Below are positions 1-13,000 of a stretch of 64,000 bases of DNA, in pieces. Both the position numbers and the translations under genes were made by a program. The stretch is from the NCBI GenBank assembly GCA_009760885.1, contig CM019702.1, positions 48,947,925-49,011,924 on the forward strand, given 5' to 3'. Below the pieces are notes generated by a model. That model had not been told where the DNA came from and searched no databases. It saw nothing but the letters and a program-made list of their open reading frames with translations. This DNA comes from Achatina immaculata. Lineage: Eukaryota > Mollusca > Gastropoda > Stylommatophora > Achatinidae. How positions within the stretch are numbered: the first letter of the stretch is position 1; the number at the start of each line of letters is the position of its first letter.

Positions 1-60
1 GGCGAATGCAAGCCCTGTGTGATGTTTAACAGCGTGGGAAGGATGTAAGATAAGAAGAAT
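1..60 (+). mobile_element. RTE-type LINE 3' end (edge of window), same family as 11.06-11.85 kb
   Basis: aagccctgtgtgatg...gtgggaaggatgtaaga matches the last about 45 bases of the element ending near 11840 (aaccctgtgtgatgcc...cgggaaggatgttta). The rest of the element lies outside the window. Confidence 0.65.
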
Positions 61-898
61 TTATGTATGAATGGTCATCAGTCCTATTTATTTCTTCATC
101 GTCACCACCTACATCCTCCACAACACTGTACACGTGTTTATTTTGGTTTTAACATTAGATCCAATCGTTACATAAACATCATTTTCTACATGCCATTTTC
201 TTTTGCAAATTAACAGTAACTTCAGATGGTGCAGAGAGTAGTTAAGGTAGTTTACTGCCATGCTTCTAGTGACTGTTATATATTTGCCTCCAACCGCTTG
301 CAAACAGCATAGACCGCAGCTAAAATGACCTAGTTTTTTTATTGGTTGCCACAAGAGCGAGTTTACTTGGCTGACACAGTGTGTAAGTGGATGTTAAGTT
401 GTATGACAAGTTAACTCATGACACACAATTTGAATTGGCTTTTGCTTCATTGAGTTTACTCATGACATACAGGAAAGGAGTTAAGTGAATTAGGTTGTTT
501 GTTTTGTTTTTTTTTAAATATCTGCTAATAATCACTGAAGCATATGTGAACATAATAACATATATAAGCTAGCATATGTTATTAGCATTTTGATTTCATA
601 CAGTGATTACTTCTCCGTGATGTGGCTCCATGTAATGTGTGATCATGTTGAACCACAGACATTATATTGAATGGCGAGAGGAAACGGGCTCTGCTGTCAT
701 AGGGAGTACGTTGGTCTTTCACTTTTTGGCAAAGCAGCATTTTCAAAGCTCCTCTTGGGAACACAGGAGATTGGTTAAGGCCTTGACCACGTATATATGC
801 CAGTGGCAGTGTCTTCTAATAGTCGTCTTTGCTTCCCAGATTTTTTTTTCTTCATGAGGACCACAAGTGTAAGCATTTTTAACAACTGTATCTTGCAG
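61..898 (+). other. DPH6 intron, nothing recognised
   Basis: AT-rich sequence upstream of the first visible DPH6 exon. The short frames on both strands show no recognisable protein. Confidence 0.4.
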
Positions 899-1061
899 AC
901 TTTGCATCCAGGCCAACCTGCCTCGTAACATTGTGCTGCAGCTTGACTGCCAGGGAAGAGTCCGTCAGGGTGGGAAAGAAAATGAACGCAAGATCATGCA
1001 TGTGCAGTCATTGTCCCACTGGGCTCCAGCAAATATTGGGCCATACAGTCAGGCCATTTGG
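899..1061 (+). CDS. DPH6: DPH6 coding exon a (start of RidA-like domain)
   Basis: The acceptor is cttgcag ending at 898 and the donor is gtatgt from 1062. One base completes the previous codon, then 54 codons follow, ending with a complete TGG codon. The peptide holds the segment MHVQSLSHWAPANIGPYSQ typical of DPH6/RidA-like domains. The other two frames are closed or meaningless. Confidence 0.88.
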
Positions 1062-4000
1062 GTATGTCCCATGCTCATGTCTCAGTTTTTATAGTTTACT
1101 TTTCATATGCGTGTATGTTAATATCCTTATTTTCATATTTTATTTTTCATATGTGTATACACTCATGTTCCATTTTCATAGTTTACTTTTCATGTATGTG
1201 TACATAACCCAGTTTTCATAGTTTACTTTTCATATGTGTGTACATGACCCAGTTTTCATAGTTTACTTTTCATAAGAAGAGAAAAAAAAATATTGTAGTC
1301 TGCATTTGTTTATATCAGAATATGTATACGGCCGATTCTTTTCCTACACAGGCTGGCGATAAGATATTTCTGGCAGGAATAGTGCCCCTTGTTCCATCCA
1401 CTCTGAATGTAGTTGATGGAGGAATATCTGCCCAGTGTTCTGTTGCTATCATGCACATTGAAAAGATACTGAAAGCAATGCTTGCCTCCTGCACCTTGAA
1501 GCAGTGTCCTTTAGTTGTGTGCTATGTGACAAGTCAGGACTATATTTCTACAGCTCTGCAGGAGTGGAACAAAGCTGTTGAGGTAATTGGGACTTTGTGC
1601 TTGATCTTTACTGCTCTCATTAAACGTCTGTCTTTTCCCCTCAGATTATTAGTAAATTGAGCCCATATTATTCTCCATCTGCACCATATTAGATATCTCT
1701 GTAACTCTCTTACTTTTAAAACATACAAAAGCTTATGCTGATTGACCTGTATGATCGTTGACCTTGAAAGATTTTCAAGTAAACTGGTCTGTTTTATACA
1801 GTGTCTTGCAATACCAATTTGTTTTGTAGAAAGTTGGGAAATTCAAACTGACTACTTCATACTTTCTGATACAAACATAGTATCACGTGACTTAGTAACA
1901 AGTATCTTGTTTATAATAAAGTTTTCATCAGAATTTTGAAATACAGCTGCAGATTTTGTTCTGAACATTGATGGACTGACTAGCCTCTTCCACTGCCCAT
2001 TGATGTTGCTGATGATGTCCTTAACAGTAGATGAGGGTGAAGGTTAGTTGTCATAGTTTTCTTCTCTTCGGAGGCACAGCCAAGAAAATGAGTTGATGCC
2101 CATCCATTTGTGCAATGCCAGGCTTCTCAGCAAGTCTTCACACAGAGCACCAGAGTGCCAGCCTTTACCTCATTGTGACACAGAACATTATTGAAGATCT
2201 CTTCAAGGAAATGAGATTAAGGGTTCTGCCATTAGAATAGATGCCCTTGTTCTCCAGAAATGTGCAAATAAAATCCATTTATGTGTGCTGCCTACCTGGG
2301 CCTCTAGTAGCTTTGTAAGGTGGTGTAAAACTATTTTTGGGGCTCTGGTTCTTCATTGGAGTCGAGTCCCTCTTTAATTAACCCTCTGGGTCACTCTTTT
2401 ACCCCCCAACCTCTCCTCTGGACCATGGGGCGGTGTCCTCAGTGGTCCTGCTGCCTATAAATGCAAACAGTTTCCATTTTTCGTTTGCTGCAGGTTATAA
2501 ATGTTGCACTGTTGTATTCTAGTGCTCTGAGGAGTCTGAATCAGAAAAGTCATCCATTACTCCCCTGGTTCAGTGTTGTGTTGTGCCTGCCTTGCCCAAG
2601 GGTTGCAAAGTGGAGTGGCATACATTTGCTTGGCCCAGTTTACTAGACTTGACAGATATAAGAGGTTGGTATGATGTTGATGATTTTTTTTGTTGTGTTT
2701 TGTTATATTGTACGTCATGTTATAGGTCAGCATGAGAAAAGTTTTCTTTGTGAAGCGCAGGCATGGACAAGTGATAACAAATTAGAAAAAAAATTTTGAG
2801 AGATTCTCATTTTACAGTGGAGGAATGTACAAATCTAAGAATGTACAGGGATAAATGGCATAAACTTTAATGTCAGTGAAGTTGGATGTGGACTGTGACA
2901 TTTATTTTTACACATCAAAATAAACAAAATTGAAGAATGAGATGGGCAGTGGGCTAGACCTCCACAAGGAAAAGGAGATTGGAGCACACCAGAAAGATTG
3001 ACAGAGCTTTGAAAATGCATGAAAGACAAAATGAGGCTTGGAGGAATATGTCCAAGACCATTGTCTGATTGAGTTTTTGTCTTTTGTCTGTTTTGGTAAG
3101 CAGAAGGAAGTAAAATTTAGCCCAAAAAAATTCATCTTAATAAAATGACAATAAAGAAAATGAGAACTAGAGCAGTTAAAATTGCAAAGTGACAGAAATG
3201 GAAAATAGATTGATCTTGATTTTTTTTTCCATTCATCATCATCATCTTTCATTCCCTTTAGAGCATAAGCCATGGATAAATGCTCTCCAGTCATCCCTGT
3301 TCTTGGAACTATTCTCTGCTTCCTTCCATGTGTATCCCTTGTCTCTGAGCACTGACATAATTTATTTTCTCCAAGATAGTCTAGGTCTTCCTCGTTTTCT
3401 GTTTCCTTGAGTATTCCATGTCAGTGCTTGTCTTGCTATGCTGGTGTCGGGTTTCCTCAGGGTGTGGCCAATCCACCTCCACTTCCTAGACATGATTTGT
3501 AGGTTCGTAGGGTTCTTGTTCTGCTCTTTTCCAGACCTCCTTGTCCTTGATCTTGTCCTGCCATTTAATGTTTAAAGTCCTCCTCAAGCAATAGTTCATG
3601 ATTGTTTGTATCCTCTGTTGTATTGTCTTGGTCATAACCCATGTCTCCAAACCATATAGCAGGACAGTCTTTACGTTTGTATTGAAAAGCTTAAGTTTGG
3701 TTCTTGTTTTGATGTTCTTAGATAACCATATTTTGTTAAGTTTGATAAATGCTGTCCTGGCCTTGGTTGTTCTAGCTTTAACAATTATTTTCCGTTCCCC
3801 TTCCCCCCCCATATTTATCAACTATGCTGCCTAAATATGTGAAATACTCTACTTCCTTAATTGGCACTCCCTCAGTTACCATGTGGCTATTGCTTGCACT
3901 GTTACTTTTCATTATCTTTGTTTTATGTATATATATATATATATAGTCCCAGTTTAGCTGAATTCTTGAATTTGCGTGTGGCAGTGTGCCAGAAGTGGCA

Positions 4001-7000
4001 CATTATCTGCAGAGTTAAGATCTTCCAGTTAGTTCCACAATGTCCATTGTATCCCATTTCTTTTTTCTTTGTGTGATAGTTGTTATGATCCAGTCAGTTG
4101 CAAGAAGAAATAGGAATGGCGGTAGCAAACATCCCTGCCGTACGCCTGTTTCCACTTTAAAACTTTCTGTTAGAGTTCCTCCATGCACGATTCTACAAGT
4201 TGTTCCTTCATATACAATCTTTATACGCTTTGTTATCTTGGCTGGGATACCATAGTGTTCCAGTGCTTTCCACAGCATTCTACGATCTAAACTATCAAAT
4301 GCCTTCTCGTAATCGATGAATGTAACTAACAGCGAAGAATTCCACTACATTGACTGTTCTGCTATTATCCGCATTGTAGCAGCTTTTTTCCATTAAGAAT
4401 GAATATTTGAGAAAAAAATTATTATATATTTAACAATACATCTTCAAAAAGAAAAGTACTAATTTAGCATTTCCTGAAGACTTTGAAACCGGTTAAATCA
4501 ATCTGTTGAACTTTTAGAGAAATTTTATCTTTGCTTTGATAAGTGATCAGTGAGATTCACTTTGTCTGCTTTGATTATTCATTTCAGTTTAATGTTTTTA
4601 TTCACAAGTTTCAAATTAATTGAAAATAAGCCACAGCAGATGTAGATTATGAACATTAATCCTATTTAAAGCATGGCACAGGATATTAGTGGCGAATGTC
4701 TTGTCTTGACCTATAAATCCCTGGAATTGCAGGCTGGTTTTCTTTGCAGCCAATGCTGTGAAGCTATTGCAGCACAGCATCGTATCGGCATGGGAGCGGT
4801 TACGGCAGCTATTCTTTTCAGTCCCAGAGTGCAGCTATAAAGCAAGGGGCATGCAGTACTTGTTTAGCAGTACTCCACCACCATGGGGACTGTGGCAGTC
4901 CCTGCCAGGGATTAGCCAGGCTAGCCCTGTTACTGGGGGTACAAACAGAGAAGTGGGACAGGGTCTTGGTCAGCTGTGGTTCACTAACCCTGATGCCAGC
5001 ATGTCAGCTAAGTAGACAGCTCTTTGCCCCCATTAGTGGAGAATACTGTAACACTGTGCTGAACTGTGCCAGTGCTTACCTCGTTGTGACACGGAACATC
5101 ACTGAGGAATTCTTCTGGAAATGAGATAGAGAGTTCTGGCATTAGAGCAGATGCCCTTGCTCCCAATAAATACAAATGAAGTCCCTTTCTGTGTGCTGCC
5201 TATTGCAGATTGTTTGAGAATAAGACATATGAGAATATGATAATAACTTTCTGCTACCCTTGGTCAAAGCCACCAATACATCTGAGAGCTTTCAGTCGCA
5301 CATCATTGCTAGCTGCATTTCAAAGACATTCTTTCTAGAATCATCACTTGCCCCTTCTTCTTCTTCTTCTTCTTCGTTCGCACTGTCTGTCTATATCTGC
5401 AGTCCTGTCTCTTGGATAAATTTCACTGTTTTTTGTAACTCATGTATGGAACTGTACAGCTTATCTTCTTTAGTGGTTTCACTGGGCCAGTAATTATTTC
5501 TCAGTGTCTCGTAGTTGATGCAGTTCTGGAGGATATGTTCCACGGTTTGGGGCACCTGGGCACATGTACATAGATTAGTAGTACCAACCTTAAACTTTGT
5601 ATACATATGACTTCGGAGTCGGCTGTGTCCTGTTCGGAGACGGAAGATGGTGACTTGTTCCTTTCTGTTTAGCATGTGATAGTCATCATGTGGTGGTGTT
5701 TGTGGCTTCCTGTAGGTTTTTATCATGCTTTTCTTCTGATTATAGGTGACTGGTATGTCTGGTTGCTCCATTTCAGTGCCCTCTTTGGCCAGATGGTCAG
5801 CTTTCTCATTGCCTGGTATCCCACAGTGGGAGGGAATCCACTGCAAAGTGACTCCATGTTGTAAGCCAATTTTTGACAAGGCATCCTTAAGGTCTGGTAG
5901 TTTGTTGCACTGAAGAGCCTCCAGTACTGATCTTGCATCTGTGAGAATTACTACAGGACATGTATCAATTCTGGAGTCTGATAGTTTTTCAACTGCAGCA
6001 ATAATTGCCCTAACTTCTGCATCAAAGTTGTTGCAGTATTTACCAGTGGGTATGGAAATCTTGTCAATGGTGTTGTTTGGATATTCAATATATGCTCCTG
6101 CCCCACCATTTTTTATGGCATTATGTGCAGATCCATCTGTATACACACGTATCCAGGTGTCACATGGATATTTGTCATCTAGAACACTAAGTGTGGCTAC
6201 TGATCTTACAAGACTGCTCTGCATCTCACCATTCTGCACACCTTTCACTTCAGTCTGAATAGTTATTTGTGTATAATCTGCTTCTTTCCATGGTGTATGC
6301 TCTGGTACAGATGATAATGGAGTGACTACAGTTGGAAGGTCAGGTATCAGCTTACGCATACGCTTGGCCTGATGAATGAAGCTGCTTCTTTTAAGCCGTC
6401 CTAATGCCAAGTTATTGAATCTCTCCTTCAGGGGATGGCTTACAGAGCTAAGGAATTTTTCTCCCATGGTCATGACCTTTGTGTCTCTACGTTCCTTTAG
6501 CGGTTGAACACCAACTATTTTCTGCATTTCTACTATTGGTGTGGACCTCATGGCACCTGTGATAATCCGTAGTGACTGATTTTGAACCTTGTCTAGATTA
6601 TGCAGCGTAGTGTTTGATGCTGTGCACCAAGATGTTGAGCCATATTCTAAATGTGGTAGAATACTTTGCTGATATACGTTCTTGAGGATTCTTTCACTAG
6701 CTCCCCATGTAGTCCCACTTAATTTTCTTAATATGGCTAGTTTTCTTCTGGCTTTTGCTTCTGCACTGTTGATGTGTTGCTTCCAAGTCAGTTTTGAGTC
6801 AAGAGTCACTCCTAAGTAAGTGGGTTGGTTGTCCATCCTTAAGGGTATTTCATTTACAAAGATCTTACCTGCTTTCTGTTTAGATGAGAGGGTGAACAGA
6901 GTGGTACTTGATTTTTCTGTGTTGATACTTACACACCATTTGTTTGTCCATGATGTCAAGATGTCTGCTGCTCTTTGGAGTCTCTGTGTAGCAACTGTCG

Positions 7001-10000
7001 CATATTCATCTGTACACCACATGACCAGATCATCTGCATACAGTGCTGCTTTGATTCCATAGGGAAGTTCGTTGACCAGGTCATTAATGAATAATCACTT
7101 GCCCCTGAAAATGAACCCTATAACAAACAAAAACTTATTAGTTGCAGAGCACACTGAAATATTGACATATATTTCTGGTAAATCAAAGCTCCAATATATT
7201 ACACTTTTTAGGTTGAAAAGTTTCTGTTATGAAAATAAATGATTGGCCGACCATTTAAAGTTGATTATTATTATGGCAGCGAGGAAAGGAACTGGTCACC
7301 CTACCTCACATGCTGATGACCCAGCATAATGAGGTCTCTAACGCTTCACCCCCTACGGCATTTGAAATGCTATGGGACTATCTTTACTTTACTTTTTTAT
7401 TATTATGTGCTGCGCCACACAGCAATAGTGATCAGTCTTCTCCATCTTGTGTGGTCCTTGGTATTTCTGTCAAGTCAGATGCTTTTCTTTTTTCATGCCA
7501 CTTCATTTCCAGTGAAATATTTTTTCTCTTGGCCTTCCTCTTTTCCCCTTCAGTTTTCCAGTGATTACTAGGTTCTCCAGCTTCTGTCCTCTCAAGACAT
7601 GTCCAAGAAATTTTAATTATCTTTTTTTCATGTCATTTTAACTAGTTTTTGTAGTTCTGAAGCTTCTTCGAGGACCACTTTCTCTGTTTGTTTTTGTTTA
7701 CAGTTGATATTCTTAATCAAAGATCCACAATATTATGTCGTCCTATGATTCTAAACAAAAAAAAAAAAAAAAAGAAAGCACAATTTTTCTACTATATTTG
7801 AGAGTTATGGATGTTAATGGTTTGAAATGTTAGAAGAAGAAAGGAGAATGGTGGTAAAGCTTGTGAGATTTAAGTATTTGAGCTAGCAGATTTCATGTAA
7901 GGCCAGAATGATATTATTAAAGTCAAAGAATAGCTCTTAGACCATGTGACAACTGAGATTTTAGTTTAGTTAGAAGTCACAGTTGTTCCAGTGCTTCGTT
8001 AATGGAGCTGCATAATGTTGCTCTCATGCCACTCTCATGTTATTTTGCATAATGTTGCTCTCATGCTGTTTCGCATAATATTGCTCTCGTGTTATTTTGC
8101 ATAATGTTGCTTTCATTCCACTCTCATGTTATTTTGTATAATGTTGCTCTCATGCTGCTCTCGTGTTATTTTGTCATTATAGAGATTAGCCAGAATCGAG
8201 ACCACAATAACTACACCATAAAGTCCAGGATCATATACTCCACAAGCAAACTGGAGCTGTTTTCTTGTCATATGGTTGTTGGTAAGAACGGTATACGTCT
8301 TTGGTGGAAATTTTTCTGTTTGCTTTCTCTCTCTCCCTCTCCCTTTCTCTGTCTCTTTTTATTTCCCTTTCTCTCTCTTTCTGTCTGTCTGTCTCTCTCT
8401 CTGTCTCTTTCTCTCTCTCTTTCTCTATACACATATTATAAATACTATACATATTATAAATATACTGTGCATATACTATGTATACTATAAATGACAGAGA
8501 TATAGAGGAATGTTTGAAGTCATGAATCAGTCATAAAAAGTGCAAAATGTAAGAGGTTTTTAATACTCCTTTTAAATGTAAAAAAAATTTTTTTTAATTG
8601 TCAACCTACAGTATGCTAAGATGATGGTACTCCAGTGGTTCAAAGCTTTTGGCAGTTGATATTGTAATAAATAATTTGGTAGTCTTAAATGTTAAGTTTT
8701 GGGCTGAAGGCAGTTTTGAACTGTGGGCAGTATATAGAAAATAGTACAGTAAAACTATACATCCATCTATTTTCATTACTAAAACCAGTTTTACTGTAGT
8801 TGTCATCTCTCTGATATATATCGAAGGCAGTTTTGAATATAATATATTGAAGTTTTTTAAATGGTTCATTTTATTTTCTTTTTTATTGTTCAAGTATCTC
8901 ACATCAACATCTTTCTAATATATTGTTTATCAGAAGACATAGAACTTGTTAATAAGTGCTTACTATTTCATTATCATTTGGTTTTTGCAGTTTTCCCATT
9001 GTTGTCATGTAACATATTCCTCATATATAATTACACACACACACACAGACACACAAGGTCCAACAATTAAGTAATGAGACTAATTCAATTAAAAAATAAA
9101 ATAAACAACAGTTGAAGATATAACCTGTATTTTATTCAACGTAAGCCCCTTCTGCATTGAAACAGCGAGTGGCATGATCTAACAAACACTGGAACGACCT
9201 CTGCAGTTCTTCTGTTGGTATGGCCCTTAAACTCGATGTTACGGCCCTTTGGATGTCATCAATATCTTCAAAGAAGCATCCTTTCATTGGTAACTTTAGT
9301 TTTGGGAATAGAAAATAATCACAGGGAGACACATCTGGGGAAGAGTGTGGATGGTTGAGAGCACACACTTGTTTTGGAGCCAAAAATTCCTATAAAACTA
9401 CCGCCTGGTGAGCCAGTGCATTGTAATGAAGAAGGAAAAACTGCCAGGTGTTGGATACTCGGGTCGGACTCGGAGAATCCTTTTCAATAGGCGTTTCAAA
9501 ATACTTAAAAAAACTTTGGCAGTGACAGTCTGTCCCTCTGGAATAAATTCTTTGTGAATAACTGCTTTGCTGTCGTAGAAGCACACCAACATTGTCTTCA
9601 CTTTTGACTTTTGAAGATAAAATTTTTTGCCTTTTGGTGATGATGATGACTTCCACAGAGCACTTTGGCATTTATTTGTGTGATCATAGCCGAAACTCCA
9701 TGTTTCATCCTCTGCAGCAATCTTCTTCTTCTTCTTCGTTTGCATTGTCTGTCTATATCTGCAGTCCTGTCTCTTGGACAAATTTCACTGTTTTTTTTGT
9801 AATTCATGTAGTGGTTTCACTAGGCCAGTAATTATTTCTCAGTGTCTCATAGTTGGTGCAGTTTTGGAAGATATGTTCCACAGTTTGGGGCACCTTAGCA
9901 CATGTACATAGGTTAGTAGTACCAACCTTAAACTTTGTATTCTGCAGCAATAAATTTAAGAAATATTTATTTCTGTGACACGTTTTGATGATGTCTTTTG

Positions 10001-13000
10001 CATACTCAACACATTGATGTTTTTGGTCATCAGACAACACATGTGGTACAAACTGGCAAGCAACTTTTTTTCTTGCCCAAATCTTCCATTAAAATTTTAC
10101 GAATGGTCTCTTGGTTAACACAAAATTCATCTTCCATCATCCTCACAGTCAGACAATGATCCTCTTGTATCTGTTCTCTGACTTTCGCAATGAGTTCCTC
10201 ATTACAAACAGGAATTGAGTGTCCATGTCTAGTTGCATTTGTAATCATTTCCACACCAATTTAGAATAACGAATACCATCTGAATATCTGTGCACGAGAT
10301 AAACAGTTATCCCCATAAACTTGTTGCATCAATTCAACTGTCTCAATGGCACTTTTTCCAAGTTTTAAACAGAATTTAATGCTAGCTTTTTGCTCCATGC
10401 TGATTATGTGACAATGCACCTCTAACTAGGTCAACAAAATGGCCTATTGTTTGTCATCTGCTTATTGGGTGGTGATGAAGAGTTGCAAGATCATAGATGA
10501 AGGTTGCCTCTTTGGATTCCATGTTTTGCATCATAGATGGCATTTTTGTCTTGGCCATAATAAAATCAGTCTCATTGCTTAATTGTCGGACCTTGTGTGT
10601 ATATATATATATAAACAACTAATATAGTTTTGCAGTCCATTCAGCATAATGTTCAACTGAAACAAATAGAATTTAATTTGCCTGCCACAGAGTTAACTGG
10701 AGCAGAAACCTACCGGCGTCTGAAACCTCCTGCTATTGTCACCGACCTGCTTGAAGAGTACACCAATATCTGTGAGCAGTGTGGAATAAAAGAGGAAATA
10801 CCACTAGTCAGAGTTCTGTTCAGCCCAGTAATATTTAATTACCTGCAGATCAACCAAGGTAAAGTTTTTGATCTACCAAGTTTTTGTGGCCATGATGTTT
10901 TTTTTTATTTTACCTTTCTCCCATATGTACGAGCATGTGTGAAGTCAGTTTATTGCAGGTTTTATCACCACCATATAGTTTCTCGGTCTAGGACTCCAGC
11001 TTTGTGGGCCATGGAGGGTCATGTGATTGATTCTGCATTGCAAGTCTGGATTGTGTAGAATGCGAGAATGTGTGAAAGATCTAAGCAAGTGGTGATGATG
11101 AGGGGATTTGGATCCATGAGTCCATGACCCAAAAGAAGTTCAGAAACCTTTTACCTTATAGTGTAGGCATAGTCCACATTGATCTTTTTCTCTCCTATGA
11201 AAATGTGTATGAAAAACCTGGTCTGCAAGAGGAAAAAAGGATATTTGGAAGGAACAACAGTAGAAGTAGTAGACCACTTTGTATATCTCAAAAGTTGCAT
11301 AGATCAGGAAGTAGGCACAAGGAAAGAAGTTAGAACCAGAATAACAAGTGCATCATTGGCCTCTAAGAATTTTTTTTAAAATATGGAAATCAAAACTTAC
11401 AGGCATCAAGAACAAAGCTGAGGATATTCAACTTAAAATATATTACCCATCCTTACATATGCTTGCAAAAGCTGCAAAACAACCAGAGAAACAGAGCATA
11501 CTGAACACATTCGAAAGCAAATGTCTAAGAAAAATACTCTGTATACAATGGAACGAATTCAAGACTAAAGCAGAGATAAAAGAAATTAACAAGCAGCAAA
11601 CAGTCTCAGCAGTGATCAAGAAAAGCAGATATGGGCCACCAAGAAGAAACAATCAGAGAATCACAGAGCAAGCCATCAAATGGAAAACGTGGAAAAAAAA
11701 GAAAAAGAGGTCAACCTCAAGAAACCCGTAAGAGAACACTGACAAGAGAGGCTAAGATGAAATTGAGAAGCACACCAAGAATAGAGACACTGTGAACCCT
11801 GTGTGATGCCTTATGGCACGGGAAGGATGTTTAGATGTAAGAGGCATGTGAACATTGGTGAGGAAAGATGTTTTATGTATTTCTTATTTTACTACAAACA
11901 GCCATATCTGCTTGTTAATGGATTCAACATAGTAATCATGCCTATGCATTATATGAAGAGACACAAGAAAAAAAAAAACTTTGGATCTCAGGAATCTTAA
12001 GTTGTTGGAGATTCCTCAAAATAAAAAAAAAAAAAAAAGTTGGAAGCTAGGAGTGTAGAAACAGAACAAAAATATATTATTTACTCGGGGTTTTTTGTCT
12101 TAAATAGTTGTCTCTTTAGATTTATCTTTAACTCTTCCCGTGCCATAGTCGCTATAGTGAGAACTTCCTGTTAGTGCGTTGGGTGCCATAGTTGATATAG
12201 TGATAATTCAGTTGTTTGAAACACAATTCGAGTAAAATACGATTTTAATTTTCGCTCGCAAGTTATCTGCCCATGTCAGAATTACCCAGCATCCTTTTCG
12301 CTCACGTCACCAGCCGGTAGCCATTTTTTCCTACGTTTCTCTTCAAATTTGTGAATATTTTTCTAACCCTAGTCGAGAATGGACAAGCCTTCAGACAAGA
12401 CACATGTTACTGGATGTTCCCTAGTTAGGTCTTTACCAGAAAGAAAGGCTAAAACAGGTGCTAGGCAGTTTTTTCTTGCATATTGTGGTAAGAAATCTTC
12501 TGACGTTGTTTCTGACCATGCTTTTGACCGGCAATCTGACAATGATTCTGATAGTTCGTCAGACAGTGTCTCAGACAATGCTTCTGATAGCTCGTCTAAT
12601 GTTTTCTGTTGTGTTTGTGTTTTTGTTTGTTTGTTTCTGCAAATTTGTACACAAAGTGATCAGGTGATTACATTTCATGTGAGGATTTCCATTTATCATC
12701 GATTTGTGATTTCCAAGTGGATATTTACAGCTCCAGTGGTAAGTAGAAAATAATTTTATTTCTGTTTCATAAATTTTTTTTCCCTTGGGGGGCTGAAAAT
12801 GTTGTCATGTTTTCTCACCAGTTATTTATTTCTGAACAAACTTTGCATTTATGGAATCTTCATTCATTTTAAATTTTTTTGATGTATAATAAGTATATTT
12901 GTGTAAGATGGAAATAATTGTTAAATCACTTTTTAAACTATACCCCAAAAATATCGCGACACCCGCGCATTTTGCTTGGCGCCGCGTTTTTTCCCACGGG

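Noticed and set aside
8231..8452. Arg/Glu-rich frame on the - strand
   Set aside because: Pure consequence of the (CT)n microsatellite.
12379..12753. Possible small host gene with Ser/Asp repeats
   Set aside because: It lies within TTAA-bounded inverted ends and looks like the N-terminus of a piggyBac transposase, so it is treated as transposon sequence.
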